A stretch of DNA of 64,000 nucleotides from Chamaea fasciata (lineage: Eukaryota > Chordata > Aves > Passeriformes > Sylviidae), in contig JARCOQ010000005.1 in NCBI GenBank assembly GCA_029207755.1, positions 64,863,414 to 64,927,413 of the forward strand, in the 5' to 3' direction. The translations under genes were made by a program, and so were the position numbers. The notes beneath the pieces were generated by a model. It ran no database searches, was not told the DNA's origin, and saw only the letters and a list, made by a program, of their open reading frames with translations. This document shows positions 23,601-36,577 of this stretch, in pieces (position 1 is the stretch's first letter; each line of letters starts with the position of its first letter).

Positions 23601-25004
23601 CTCAATCCAGTCCTCTGATTGTGGCCCAATGTCTTGCCCCATTACCTCTCATGGTATTTTTCTCTCTAAGACTTGCTGTGATACAGGAGCCCCTGTGTAG
23701 CCAGAATGGCCCTCACTTGTTTGTGCCTACGATCTTCCTCCATCTGCAAAATCACTTTCTCTTTTCACTCCCCTTGTTTGATGGGGAGACAATAGTTGAG
23801 TCACTATTCCTTCAGCATCTAATATGGGAGAAATAATGTCTAAAGAAGGAGCAGTGGTGGTAGAGGGAGAAGCTGCTGCAGTTCCTCTACATGGGGTTGA
23901 CCATTCTATAGTTCTTGAGCCATTCAGGTGATGTGGGACTCCCTTCAGTGGGATGGAATTGCTGCAGGGGCTCCTGAGTGAGCCAAACCCCTGTTCAGGG
24001 AGGGAGCTCCAAAATAGTGAAGAAACAATCCTGTTTCTCAGAGTACAACATGCTGAATCTCTCCTTCCTTTAATAAGCAGCTGCTTCTCCATGGAGAGGT
24101 TCCCTGTCCCATGCCATCTCCCCTTTCATGACACCCAAAAATACACCTGTGTTAACTGGAGGTGCTTTCAGTGAAAAGAAACCCTTTGATATTAGGGTTT
24201 GGTGGAAACACCCTTTGGTTGGGAAAACTGGACCTGAGTCTTGTTACAGGTGAGGTACTCCAGGGGAGCTCTGTTTGGGGAGCCCTGCTGCTCTCCTGCC
24301 TCAGGCTGATCTCTGCTTTTTTCTCTGTCCCCGCTTTAGCTCTGCGGGGTCCCTAGGCCCCCGTGCAGCTTTGTCAGTGGGTCTTTCTCCTTCACAGTGA
24401 ATGGCCAGGCTTCTCATGCCCACACCTGATTACTGATGGATTGAAGGTGTCTGAAGTTTGGGTTATTAATCCTGACCTAAGGCAATATCTCAATAATGAA
24501 AATAAACCTGAAAATTAATAGAAGAGGAAATGAAGATGCTGAAAGCTCATGAAAAGGGAATTGTGAGGGAGAAGTTTGAAAAAAAGGGAGGAAGAAATTC
24601 AGTTTGGGACTTGATTTCTCCAGAGGCAGAGTGGAGAGAAGGAAAAAATCTAAGTCTTAATATGGCAAGAGAGGACAGAGAGGTGGATGGAGAGAAAGGA
24701 GGGTCAAAGGAGCCCTTGCCTAGGCAGTCCGCCATGGGCCTGCTGAGAAGTCAGCAGGGCCAGGCTGAAGTAGATGGGGAGTGAAAGATTGCAAGCCTGA
24801 AGACTCTACGAAATATTTAAGATGCTCCATCATTTTCTCAATTGTGGTGAGATTCTGGGTAGGAGGGACAAGAAAAATCTGGCTGATAAAAAGAAATTTA
24901 GAAGAAAAAATTCTGACAACATGTATCTCTCTTCTTTACATCCTTCTTCTTATCTCTGGGGCCCTGAGCAACCTGATGGTGGCATTTGGGGTGGGTGAGG
25001 GAAG
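20678..25004. other. CACNA1I: Intron sequence, nothing recognised
   Basis: The stretch at 22.68-23.33 kb is GC-richer and carries open frames on both strands (213 codons on the minus strand). The products show no domain, signal peptide or family match, and both strands being open together suggests a composition effect. No repeat is named. Confidence 0.4.
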
Positions 25005-25075
25005 GAGGGCAATTGGAACCAGGTGATCGTTAAGGTCCCTTCCATCTCAAGTCCTTCTAGGATCCTACTTTCTCC
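25005..25075 (+). mobile_element. CR1 LINE 3' tail fragment
   Basis: The stretch AATTGGAACCAGGTGATCG followed by TTAAGGTCCCTTCCA is the standard 3' end of avian CR1 elements in sense orientation. The terminal octamers are decayed (TTCTAGGATCC). It is a very short, 5'-truncated copy. Confidence 0.7.
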
Positions 25076-25385
25076 AGAGGTGAGATGTGTAGTTATGCTG
25101 GACAAAAGGACAGGTTTCATCAACCTCTGAGGCCTTAGTTTGCTTCTGCTTTATAATTCTCGCGTTCTTCCTCTTTTTCCTGCTCCCCAGACTCACAGCA
25201 CCTGTCTCACAGTAACCAACTTTAGCCTAGCTGGGTCTTGCTCCCCACTCCTACTGCTGGGGTAGGGTGTAGCTCTGTCCCAATAGATACAAATGTATCT
25301 TCCTTGACTCTCTCAAGGAAAAGGTCCTTTTCTTCCTCCACTTGGTGCCTGGTCCTTATCTGCTCTTGGGCATTGGACGACTTGA

Positions 25386-25432
25386 CCTGCATCAGTTGAG
25401 TTAATCCTTGAGCTCAACTGAGGTGATGCAGG
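25386..25432. repeat. Imperfect inverted repeat (hairpin)
   Basis: The left arm CCTGCATCAGTTGAG pairs with CTCAACT and GATGCAGG on the right. A 5-base bulge (GAGGT) interrupts the right arm, and the loop is 12 bases. Total pairing is 15 base pairs. The function is unknown. Confidence 0.8.
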
Positions 25433-28400
25433 AACAGAATCCAGTTGTAAAAGTATTCACAAGGATACTCTGACTTTATCCCACATTGGCTGACAAAGGC
25501 AAAACTCTCGAAGTGTAATGAATGTCACTGTGTGTCTGAGGATCCAGGCAATGGCAGAGCTCAAGAGAAATCAGAAAGCCCAACTGTCTCAGCTCATGAG
25601 GTTTTGGACCACTGTGTCCTGCATTCTACCTACATACGAATAACATTATGCAATGCCATCACCCTTTGCTTTTCCTCCTTCCCTTCCCTCCATGAGAGCA
25701 GAGAGACCTGTTGCCTTTAGACTGGATGTTTGTAATCACCATGACCTAGTTTGGGAAGTGAATATAGAAGGGAGAGAAAATCATGTCCACTAAGTTAAAA
25801 AATAGGATAAATAACTATGTTCTCTCCCCATGACCTGCAAATCCAGTGTTAAATTCACTGAGTAATTTAGATCAGGCTTTAGTTATGTTTAAAAAAAAAA
25901 TCTCAACACCAGTAGCAGTTGCTGTTTTTCAATGTAGAAAGGAGTCCAGACTTAATTTTGAATGTTTCAGCTCTGGAGACCTAATTTAGGGGTGGCAGGT
26001 ACTGGTTCTTTCTTCTGTGATCTTCCTGTGCATGGTGCGTTCTGGCCACTGTTTGCTGCCTCCCTGTCCCTGTGAACTGTGCCTGATTTTTTCTAAGATG
26101 GTGGAATTGTCTGTTCCTGCTGCTGATCCAGCTGAGGTCTGCAGGTGACAGATTAGCAAGTCCATGTTAGTTTTTGGGTTTGGGTTTTTTTTTAATGGGG
26201 CAATTATGGAAGGAATGATATGAAGTACATTTGACATGGTTCATGAAGTGAGTGAGCCTGGGACTGGTCTCCAGGTTTTCTTGATTGCTCTCTGTCTGGC
26301 ATCAGAAAATACTACAGGACACAGACAATTGCTACTGTATTTAAAGGCAGGATGTGCTACAGTTCTATACCAGCATGAGTTAATAAATGTGAAGGAGTGA
26401 ACAAAAAGTAAATGTTATCTCAGATGACAAAATAACAGGCTTTCATAATGAACTAACATCTCTTCCTAAGATTGATGGCTTCCAATAAACCTGAGCTGGT
26501 TTTTTTCTACCCTTTGGTATTCAGAGAGAGAAAATGTTCAGAAAACCTTTTGGGTTTTTTCCCCTATCATTCTTGTAAATGTTCCTAGGTACTGAAATAT
26601 GTGGTTAAGGCTTTTGATAAAACAGCCACAGTACAAGACAGTAGCATTTCATCTGATTTCTTCCAAAAATGTGAAATATGTATCTGAATTTGCAAGAGCA
26701 GTATGGCAGTTCATATCTGAGTAGATTATGCATAGGAAGCCTGCATGTTGATGCTGTCTCTCTATAATCCTGTATCAAGTCTGATATTGAGCATTACCTT
26801 AGGTCTCCTCAAATGTCGTTATTCTCTTTGGCTGTTCTCATTCCTCCCTCATTAGGAGGAATCCATGAGGGAGGAGTGAAAAATAGAGAAACCTGATTTG
26901 GCTCAGGAAGTCCTTGAGCTGAGAGTGGTTGGCAGCTGGAAGAGTGCCTAAGGGAAGTATTGCGTCTGCTCATCCCATTTTTACACACTTCTCTGGACAG
27001 CTGTGTTCCTGCCCAGTCTGGACAGATGTTCTGTCCAGCTTGAGATGCTCATTTTTAGTTGTTTTTGTTATATTATTCTGACTGCTCCCTGACTTGTGTA
27101 GGCCTGGAGTCTGTAAACTCTTAGGTCAATTGTTGTTTTTGTGTTCCCTTTCTGCTTAATTCTTATTACCATGTGCCATTCCCCCTTCCCCCTTTCTTTC
27201 AAGACACTTGTTCTTTTGATGGGTGTTCCCATTTAGGGGGACATAGGACCTCCAGCTCTGAAGGAAACAGGATCTGCTCTACTCAGCACCTCTTGGTGGG
27301 GATTTCTTGCTCATGATAACTAAGTGTGAGGGGTTGAAGACCACAATCTCAGCACCTGTTGGTGCCCACCCCATGTTTTTACCTGCTGCCTAGAGCACTG
27401 AGGGAGCAGGCTAGACAAGTGTCCCTGTCCAGGCTCTGTGGTGTCCCATCCTCCGTCCATCCTGCTGAAAGTAGGTCAGTAGTAAGAGCTCTCCCACAAG
27501 AGGGAAGTAAGTATAGGCTTTGACTCGCCTGTTGCGAAAATAGATGCAACATAGAGATGAACTGCTTGCTTTGAGAGGATGGTATGTCCCCCAAGTGGGG
27601 GACCCTTGGTTGGACACATTAACCTGGCTCTGATTAACCTGTACACTGAATTCTGCTTTAAGGCTTGTTTCCTTCGTCATCTCCCCCTCTATTTTAAGTG
27701 TATATGAGTCTTTGGTCTAAACATTTAATTATGGTGATCTTATCCTTCTAGGCTCTGATAGTTACAGTCCATGGTTATAAAGAAAAATCTAGACCAACTT
27801 ATTTACTTGTCGGAGGCTCAGCCAAATCTTGAAGCTCATTTGAGGACAAATCTGTAGCACAGCAATTAAGTACACAGGTAATCAGCAGCCTGAGGCTGCT
27901 GAAGGAAAGCACTGGCTGCGCAGAAGTTTTTGTTTCACTGCACAAAAGCATAGACCTGTTGCATAACTATTGCATTTCACATTTGTGGCATTACACCAGA
28001 TCTACAATATTTTCTATACTCTCAAAGCAGCTCAAGCTCCCACAGGTTGGAGTTACGTTTTAGTCATAACACCAATATATGCCAGCAAGTGATGCAGGTG
28101 ACTTAAATGGAACCAGTTTTCTTTTGCTGTTGGATGGGTGTTTGTGTGAGAGAATCACTTATTTCTGATTTTTCTTTAAAATCATATTCAAAGTAACTTG
28201 TGCTATTTTAGATGAAGTTGTCCTCCTATCCTCCCAATGTTTCTTTTAGAATGGATTTAGCTGCGGGTACTGTTCCCAAGCCTCTTTCTTTAGATTCAAT
28301 ATAATTTGATGTTTTAAGACCTACTAATCTGTTTTCTAAAGTCATGCTTACTGTTCAGGACTACACCTAATAAAAAACTGCAAGCATGAAGTGGTCTGGA

Positions 28401-31400
28401 AGGAAGGCAATGGGATGAATGAACACAAGCTTTGATAGGCATCCAAGAAATAATCTTGTAGTTGGCAGGAGGGTTTTTTAACTTCTTGATGAGAATGATG
28501 AGCAAATGCTGTCTGCCTTGGTAAAGCCTGCTTTTAAGTCTCGGGAGCTGGTCCTTGTTCACAGGTGTTATACTGAGAGTAACACAGACCAATGCCAATG
28601 GAGACAAAGGTGATCAAGGCTTTGAAGGGGTGAATCATCAGTGAACCTGCTCCCATTTCTTAGTAGAAGCATACTGTACATCTAAATATGTCAAAAGGGA
28701 AAATGAAAAAAATGTTTGAATACAGCTGATGTTAGCAGTTTTGAAGGGAATTTACGCTGAGGACAGGACAGATGTTGAAGGGAGGGATTAATTCAAATTG
28801 GATAAAGTGCCTAATTTGCCTAAGAGGTTGCTTAAAGAAGAATGACGATTTGTAAAAATTCTGCCTAGCACTGGGCTAGAGTTTAGAAGGTGAAGTCGAT
28901 TGTTCAGAACCTGTTGACAAGACAGAGGAAGTTCAAGAGGTGTTCGCTTGCCAGTGGGGGGTGCAGCCTGATGGGCAGTGGGGTAGGGACATTGATTCAT
29001 TTATTTATCATCTGGCTGAGCTCTCCCTTCTGGGTTATCCCTCTCAGGGCAGAAGGCAAGATGAGACTCCATGAGAGAGCCCTGACTCAAAGAGGAGGAA
29101 GGATCAGTATTGTGCTTCTCAAAGTGGGGGATTTGTAGGCAAAGCATTCAGGTGTATGTGCAACATTGCCTTGAAGTGTCCTGTAGCAGAATATAAATGT
29201 GTTTGCCTTCTTCCCAAACCACTCTCTCCATCTGTTTTATGTTTTAGGCACCTTGGTCCCTATCTAGTGTTTTATCACCTTGATAGCTCTTGCCTTACTA
29301 AGTATGTATGCTACTATCTCTCTAATCTTTTCACATCACCTCCCCAGGGTGCTTTCTCCTTTGTCTCTTACAGTTCTCCTTTACCTGATGCTATTTTTCT
29401 CACTCCTAACTGATGCATTGCAACCTCAATTGACATTTCTGCTTTCCCTTGGAGCAGTGGTGAGAAGCACTGCTTGGTGGGTACCGGAAAGGGAGTGCAG
29501 CTGTAGTACCCTGGGGGAGCTGGACATCTGGTGCTCCCTGGCTTGGGAACTGGCCCCTCCAGGGCTCCCTATGTAACTTAAGTGAACTCTGATCTTTGAT
29601 GGCATAGAAAAACCAGTCTTGAAAACCTTGGCTCTATGTTCTTGCAAGGAAGGAATTGATGGGGCTCAGAAACTTTCCCCAGTGTGGCAAGTGATGCTCA
29701 GAGATGTTGCAGTAGCGAGCCTTTTGCTCCTGCACTGGCTCTTACCACGCATCTCATCCTCATTCCTCATCTCATCCACCACTGTCCTGGTGCACAAGGG
29801 CAGTTTGGATGGTAGCTGAGGGACAGGAAAACATTGTATGTCAAATGGAGAGAGGGCTTGATGAAGAGAACAGAAAATAAAGCAACCTGGAATAAGCATG
29901 GATTAAAGCTGTTTGGGGCCTGGGCACAGACCCATATTTCCTAAATTGTGTGACAGGGAACTGGCCAGAAGGATGTGAAACTGGCAGGAGGGCTGATGAT
30001 GCTGCTGCTCTGAAAGGTAGTTTTCTATTCACCTTCAGCAGAGTTTACCTGTGTGATCACCCAGCTCACCTGAGAGGCAGAGAACCCTAGATGTCTCCAG
30101 CCTGTGCAGTCCTGTTCTGCGTGGGCACCCCCAGAAGAACTGCTAACAAGAGCTGCTTGGATAGCAAAGGGGCTGTGGTCAGCTGCAACCTCATGGTGGA
30201 GCATCTGCAGGCTTTAATGTGTATCTGAAGCACCATGGCACTGCAGTGGTTCTCGGACTCAGGTGAGCACTTTACTAGTAGACCTAAGTCACTTCAGACA
30301 GCCTGATCCCCTAGGAGTGAGTTTATTTGTCTGAGAATTGATTTCTCAGTTTCAGACAGGCTTTTCACTGGGGGTGAGATGTAGAGATGAAGGCCCAGGG
30401 AGATGCCAGTACCCCACCAATGACTAGAATGGGCGCCTGATTTACCAACTTAAACTTCATCCCTACCTTCCCAAGGACTCTCTGCCTCCTGGCTGAAGGG
30501 ACATGAGGGGAATCTGAATTGGGTGTGTGTGTGAGAGCGCTATCTGCCATTATCCCATTATGTGTACTTAACATGTATCATTTGATTGTTGTCCTGCTCT
30601 CCTGGACTGCTATCAGCCAGAGTGCACCATCTCTGTGCTTATCAGTAATGGTTTCCTGTCCTCATGGGGTGCTTTCATCAGGGATGAGACTGACATTTTA
30701 AGTGCTGGCAGCTTTGTTCCCTGGTGCTGGTTTCTAGGAGGTGATGAGGCTGTCAGTGGAGCTCTGTGTGTGTGTGAACACGTGGCTGCTCCTCAGGCAC
30801 AGGGACACGAGGAACATTCTCTAACTCCTGAGCTCTTTCTGCTGTTACCTTTTCTCTGCCTTCACTCTCCAGAACCTCTCTATTATTTGCCTTGGCAGGA
30901 AGAGGTGTCCCAGTGTGCACAAGGCTTAAAAAATGCAAGAAGAATTGGAAGTATTTCAGCTTTTTTGCACGTTTCAATTTTTCCTTGCAGTTTACAGTGC
31001 TAGACGCACTAGATCTTATTATATAAAGATGTTGTTTCTTGTCATTAATCCAGTGTGTGGTGGCTGTTGGCACTCTCCAAATTTGCTATTCTCCTTGGTT
31101 AATAGCTATCTCCCAACATGTACAGACTTGCTGTAATTTAACCCTATTGAGAATGCTTGGTGTTTAACCCTAGGACAAGAGGAAGTATCCTTTGTTTTGT
31201 TTTATGCTCTTAATTTTATTCATGATATAAAAAATAACTCTGGCTGAAGCAATAGAAGTCCAGCAAAACCTGGACTACTCTTTTGGGGAACAAGACATTC
31301 CAGGCTTGTCCACTCAGCTTAGGCAAGAGTCACAGCACTAAATTTTGGGTCCACTGGAATTGAACACTGGATTTATTGCCCCAGTTTTGTCTGGAAATGC

Positions 31401-31619
31401 CACTTTAAACTGCTGTGAGGATTGTTTTCCACAGAAAGAAAACAACTATGGGTGCTCAGCTGCACATTCTCTCATACTGTTACTAGAATGTCAGTATTAA
31501 AGTTGGAACACTTTTCCCTTTTTGCCTAAATCGGGATGCCTTCATTGAAAACATTGTTATTACAGCTTTTGTGTCAAGCCTGGTCTTTCAATCAAGGATC
31601 TGACTAGACCATGAGCTGC
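25433..31619. other. CACNA1I: Intron sequence, nothing recognised
   Basis: No exon, RNA gene or named repeat is seen across this 6.2-kb block. A short CATCTCATCC-type direct repeat lies around 29748-29777. Confidence 0.4.
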
Positions 31620-32186
31620 TGCTGTGGTTTAATCCCACATGGCAACTAAGTACCATGCAGCTGTTCACTCATTCTGCCCCAATCCCAGTGGGAAGAGATA
31701 GAACTTGTGGGCTAAGATTAGAACAGTTTAACAATTGAAACAAAGTAAAATAACAATACTAATACTGCTTATTATAATATTAATTGTAATGAGAAGGAGA
31801 GAGAGGAATAACAGCTGACAGAAAAAAGTGGTGCACAGTACAGTTGCTCATCACCTGCTGACCAATGCCTTGCCTGTTCCTGACCAGCAAGGTGGCTTCT
31901 GACTAACTCCCTGCAGTTTATATGTTAGACAAGGTGCTCTGTGGCATGGCATATTGCTTTGCCCAACCAGATCAGCTGTCCTGGCCATGCTCCCTCCCAG
32001 CTTCTTGTGAAGCTCCTCACTGGCAGAGCACAGAAAACAGAAAAGTCATCAACTTAGGGTAAGACAATACCTAGCAACCACTGAAAAATTGGTGTGTTAT
32101 CAACAGGATTCTTGTGCTAAATCCAAGACAGCACTGTACCAGCTACTTGGAAGAAAATTAACTCTATTCCAGCCAAAACCAGGATA
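31620..32186 (-). mobile_element. Solo LTR, avian ERV, minus-sense (copy 2)
   Basis: This is the same family and orientation as the copy at 3069-3657. The plus-strand ends are TGCTGTGGTTTAATCC and CCAAAACCAGGATA. An inverted TATA-like TTTATAT lies near 31917-31923, and a shared block CCTCCCAGCTTCTTGTG lies near 31994. GCTGC before and GCTGT after look like a 5-bp target duplication with one change. No internal retroviral region adjoins it. Confidence 0.88.
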
Positions 32187-32671
32187 GCTGTCCTGCCATG
32201 AAAATTTAAGGTTGAAATCAGACAAACTCTCCCTTTCCCTCTGAGGTTGACCTTAGACGTATTTCTGGACTTGTCTATATTTCGCGCTTGCCTGAAAATA
32301 AAAATGTGCTTTACCACTTGGTGTCTAATTAAGGCCTTTTTGAGGAATAGAAGGAGGAGGATGGAAACATAAGGAACTGTTGCAGAACCAAGTCCTCTGC
32401 TGTTCAAAGGGGCAGAATTAAATAAATTGGCTGGTGCCTTTTCTTATATTTTCACAGACCATGTTTTTTCCATTATTCTGCTTCTGAAAGGTGCTTGAAG
32501 GATGGTGTTCACTTAATGAGCAGCCAGATTACACTTTGTTTTCCTGTGTTTGTTCAATGTATGTCTCTGGGCCTTATTGACAACATACTGTGTAAGTCCT
32601 GCTCTGGAGATAGGATTATTGATTTTCTCATAGTCCTTTTCTATTTTTTTATCATGGTAGTATATATATCA

Positions 32672-32795
32672 GTGCTCATCACTATAGAACCCAAGTGCTT
32701 CACAAACATTAATTTATCTTTACAATGCTCCTGGGAGAAAAGGGTTTTCTTGGCTCTCACCTTATACAGAGGAGATGGAAGTGGGCACAGATGGA
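32672..32795 (+). repeat. Ancient amniote interspersed repeat remnant
   Basis: The stretch AAGTGCTTCACAAACATTAA followed by TTTATCTTTACAATGCTCCT, and the later GGAGATGG, resembles an old repeat shared by reptiles, birds and mammals. That repeat reads 'GCGCTTCACAAACATTAATGAATTTATCCTCACAAC...'. The family name is uncertain and the copy is heavily diverged. Confidence 0.4.
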
Positions 32796-33011
32796 AATCA
32801 GAAACATTCAGTAATTTTGAAATTCTAATTAGAAGTACATGGGATTAGTAATTTTCAGAGTCTGTGGAGTGTAGCACTTGCTATATTCAAAGTGCCTTAG
32901 ATGCAGAGGTGAGCTGTCAGTCATCCCCCAAGCTGTACCTGAGATTTCTTGTCTGCAGTGCATAATGAAAATAACAGAATTAGTGACTACATGCTTGAAA
33001 TGACTGATCTT

Positions 33012-33200
33012 AGAATCATTAAATTTGAAAAAACCTCCAAGTTCATCAAGTCCAACCTTTGACCAAACCACCACTGTGTTAATTAAACAACAACACTCAG
33101 TGCCAAGTCCAGTTATTTCTTGGGCACTTCCAGGGATGGTTATTCTACCACTTCCCTGGGCAGCCTGTTCCAATGTTAACCACCCTAGATGCTTCACACC
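33012..33200 (-). mobile_element. CR1 LINE 3' fragment, minus-sense
   Basis: On the plus strand it opens TAGAATCATTAAATTTG and continues CATCAAGTCCAACCTTTGAC and CAGCCTGTTCCAATG. These are hallmarks of the reverse complement of a CR1 3' end. It is 5'-truncated near 33200. Confidence 0.85.
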
Positions 33201-35443
33201 GCACTGGGATCATGTGGTGCCATGGCAGCTTCTCCCTCCGATTACAGTGGTGAGACCCTTGGCTGTGTAGCTCCTGCTGAATTTCAGCAGGGCTGGGAGC
33301 TGCAGCCTCCTTAGGGACAGCTGATCACTGGGATTTTGCCTTGGCAATTGGTGGGAGCATCCATCAATTGTTGTTTTGGAGCCAAACACCTCTGTTAAAC
33401 TCTTATCAGTTTTGCAAGCAGGGGAATATGGGTTCAGCTTTTCCAGTACTGGGAATATTTGGGAAATTTCCCATGTGGGAAATACGGTTCCAGTGAAGGA
33501 ATCCAATTTTTGTCTATGTAACTGTTTGAACTTCTGTCTGCTTTGTCTTGGGTATTTCAGGTAAATATTACTTATTTGCTCTTTTGTGCCTTTGTATTTC
33601 GACCTCTTTCAGACAGCTTCTCATCACAACTGTCTTTCAACAGAAAGTAGTCTTCTCAGTTTCATGGAAGCTTTGCCATGAAAAGAGTCTCATTTTCCCA
33701 GAAAAGGATTATGGGGGCAAAAAGCAAAACACCACAGGGCCTGAAATGATTGCTGTCAGCCCTGAGTATCCAGGCTCTGTAGTAAGTTCTGGCTCATAAC
33801 AGACCAGGTCATCTGCAGAGTATGACAGCAGCCAGACACCTGTTCTTGATGATGTCTGGCTGCCAGGATTTAGTACTCCTGGCTGCCAAAATCGCTGCCC
33901 TGCTTTACAAAAGTGGTATGAACAAAGACTGAATGCAGGAAGAAGTCTGAATGCTGAACCAGTGGATAGGAGCCCCATGGAGCCAGATTTCAGAATTCAA
34001 ATAGTTATTTTTTTCCCCCTGTAATCAGTATTTTGTTTTAATGCCAAAAGTAACATTTTTTCTTTCTTTTTCTGACCTGCTGCCCTCTGCAGTACATAAT
34101 TGCATAGCTAGCAGGGCTAGCAGCTTTTCTTATGTGACTTCCAGCTGTAGCTGTTTGATCTCAGCCATACTAGTTGATCATCTAAATGATGGTTTTGTAT
34201 GTCATAGTAAAATTTTGGTTTATTTTGCCTCTTTCCCAGCTGTGTTTGCAAGCCTGGGGTTTGCTTGGATTTGGATAACTAATGTCTTATGGGGGATAAA
34301 AGTACTTGTTTGTCTACTTGTTGGCATCTGTGATAGGATATCTAATCTTTCCATTGGTGTTTCTAGGATCCAACAGAGACAGATATAGCTCTCTATTATC
34401 AGTTTTAGCTTCTTTTAGTTGTATGTATTTACTGTCCAGTGGGATGTCTGGTTCTCTGTGTGCATCTTGATGAGGAGGTAAAAAGGTGAAATGAATGTGA
34501 TTTAGCATAATTAGAAAACTTCACAGCTAAGAATTGATCTCCTATGTTTCTGTTTGCAGTAAATGATCTAGTATGCTGTTTGAGCTTTTCTTCCCACTGT
34601 AAAATTCACTTTGTTACCTGCATTTTGTTTCTGAGGCAGGAGTGACCACTATGCATTTGAGCAAGTGTCTCTTTTTCAGTGTTGCTCAAGTAATCTGTCT
34701 TGCTTCATGTGAGAAGGTTCCTCTTGCTGATCTCTTCTGTCAATGGCCAATGCCTTCCCAATTTGCCTCTGCTGCAAGCCATCTTTGAGAAACTCCTAAT
34801 TGCTGCTTATGCAAAACAAAGCATCTCTGTCATTTGGCTTGAAATGCTGGACATCTGGATGTGGAGAGACAGCTGCTTTCCTAAGGCTGTGACTGCCATC
34901 CTTTGGATGTAGGCACAAACTCTGATCACCTGCACTCTGAACTGGCATCACCTGTGGCACTGAAATAAAGCAATAAAGCATGTTGAGTGTTTCCCTGTTC
35001 TCTATGCTGTGCTGGTGTGGTCACAACTTCCCACTGCTTCTGAGCACACGTGTGGGGTGTGCATTGCTTGCCACACATGATGTGTGCATAGCTTCTGTAT
35101 GAAACGTCTTAGAACTGAGCAATAACAAGGCCAGGGCAGGTTTTGGTCCTCCTCAAAGCTGTGAAAACCTGCTTATGCGAGTTCTTGTTCTTTTGTTATA
35201 ATGGTGCTAGTTTTCAAGACTCTTTGGTGAAATTGCTTGGACAAGAGACTTCCTTTAAAGCAGCAGATTTTCTAATGAAAGCTGAGACAGCCAGTTGTAA
35301 TGCTTGCGTGAGAATTGCAAGTCCAAGTGTTGGTGGGAAAGTGCTCTTGCTCTGCCTGTGGGAGCCGCTGGTCTGCTGTTACCTCCATACTTACAGATGT
35401 CACTCTGAAGCAATTGCTGATGTGGGTGTACTCAAGCTTTTTC
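33201..35443. other. CACNA1I: Intron sequence, nothing recognised apart from a hairpin
   Basis: No exon or repeat family is recognised. It contains a perfect palindrome GGGAAATTTCCC at 33461-33472 and a perfect 10-bp stem at 33829-33862. Confidence 0.4.
33829..33862. repeat. Perfect 10-bp inverted repeat
   Basis: CAGCCAGACA (33829-33838) is followed after 14 bases by its exact complement TGTCTGGCTG (33853-33862). It is a simple hairpin in either strand's RNA, too short for a microRNA precursor. Confidence 0.85.
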
Positions 35444-36005
35444 ATAAAATCACAGAATGGCTTGGATTGGAAGGTACCTTAAAGTACATTTAGATCCAAC
35501 CCTCCTGTCATGTGCATGAACACCTTCCACTAGACCAGGTTGCTCAGAGCCACATCCAGCCTGGCTTTGAACACTTCCAGGGATCAGGCATCCACCAGTT
35601 CTTTGGACAACCTGTGCCAGTGTCTTTTCACTACCCTCATAGTACAGACTTTCTTCTATCACCTAATCTAAATCTACCTTTCAGTTTGCAGCCGTTCACC
35701 CTCGTTCAGTCATTAAATGCCCTTGTAAAATGCCCATCTCCAGCTCTCTTCTAAGCCCCCTCTCAGGTACTGAAAGGCTGCAATGAGATCTCCCCAGAGC
35801 CTTCTTCATGCTGAACAACCCCAGCTCTCTCAGCCTTTCCTAACAGGGGAGGCGCTTCAGCCCTCTGATCATCCTTGTGTCTCTCCTCTGGACTCATGCC
35901 AACATGTCTGTGTTCCAGGGTTGGGGGGCCCAGGGCTGGACACAGAACTCCAAGGAGTTTCTCATGAGAGCAGGGCAGAGGAGGACAATCACCTTCCTTG
36001 ATGTG
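35444..36005 (-). mobile_element. CR1 LINE, about 560-bp 3' fragment, minus-sense
   Basis: The plus strand starts AAAATCACAGAATGGCTTGG and runs through the CR1 landmarks in order. These are GTTGCTCAGAGCC; TCCACCAGTTCTTTGG; the CTGAACAACCCCAGCTCTCT region near 35811; CCTCTGATCATCCTTGTG; and CTGGACACAGAACTCCAAGG. This covers the 3' untranslated end and the C-terminal end of the reverse transcriptase frame. It is broken by many changes and truncated near 36005. Confidence 0.95.
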
Positions 36006-36577
36006 GAGTTTTCTCTGTATTCTACCTGGAAATGAAGGGCAATTTTTTGCTACCCCCCATGCATCATTGCATAGTCATTTTTAGAAAAGCAAAGTGGATC
36101 TGTTGGATGAAACATGCTCCATCATCTTTTCAGCCTTTGCATTGTATATTGTAGTCTAGGTGCTGCTCCAAAGCAAGCTCTTGAGAGGAGCTCACAGCCA
36201 TCTGTTTGATATTTATGAGATTGCAATTTTAGATCAGGGAGTTTATTATTCTGTATTAAAAGGTAAGCATAAGATAAACTAAGATAAAGGGCATAAAACC
36301 TTTCAAAAGGTTTTCAGCCAGTTAAATCTTTCTCTCTTTCTCTCTGTCTCTACTATGTAATACTATGTTTGAAAGCAAGGTTACAAAGCACCTGGATGTG
36401 TTTTGTTGGCTTTATGTCAAGATTGCCATCCAAATCAAACTGGCTGCTGCTCTAGAGGGAACAAAGTGCCTTCTGAACCTTTGGGGGTTTTTTTGGGAGC
36501 AGGGAGGGAAAGGGATATATGGTACTGGCATTATAAATAAGCTGACTTATTTAAATTTAAGTTTAGAGCTAGCCTGT
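36006..36577. other. CACNA1I: Intron sequence between CR1 and LTR
   Basis: Nothing recognised; a CT-rich run lies at 36330-36353. Confidence 0.4.

Noticed and set aside
33829..33862. A microRNA precursor
   Set aside because: The stem is only 10 base pairs; precursors need about 22 or more paired bases per arm.
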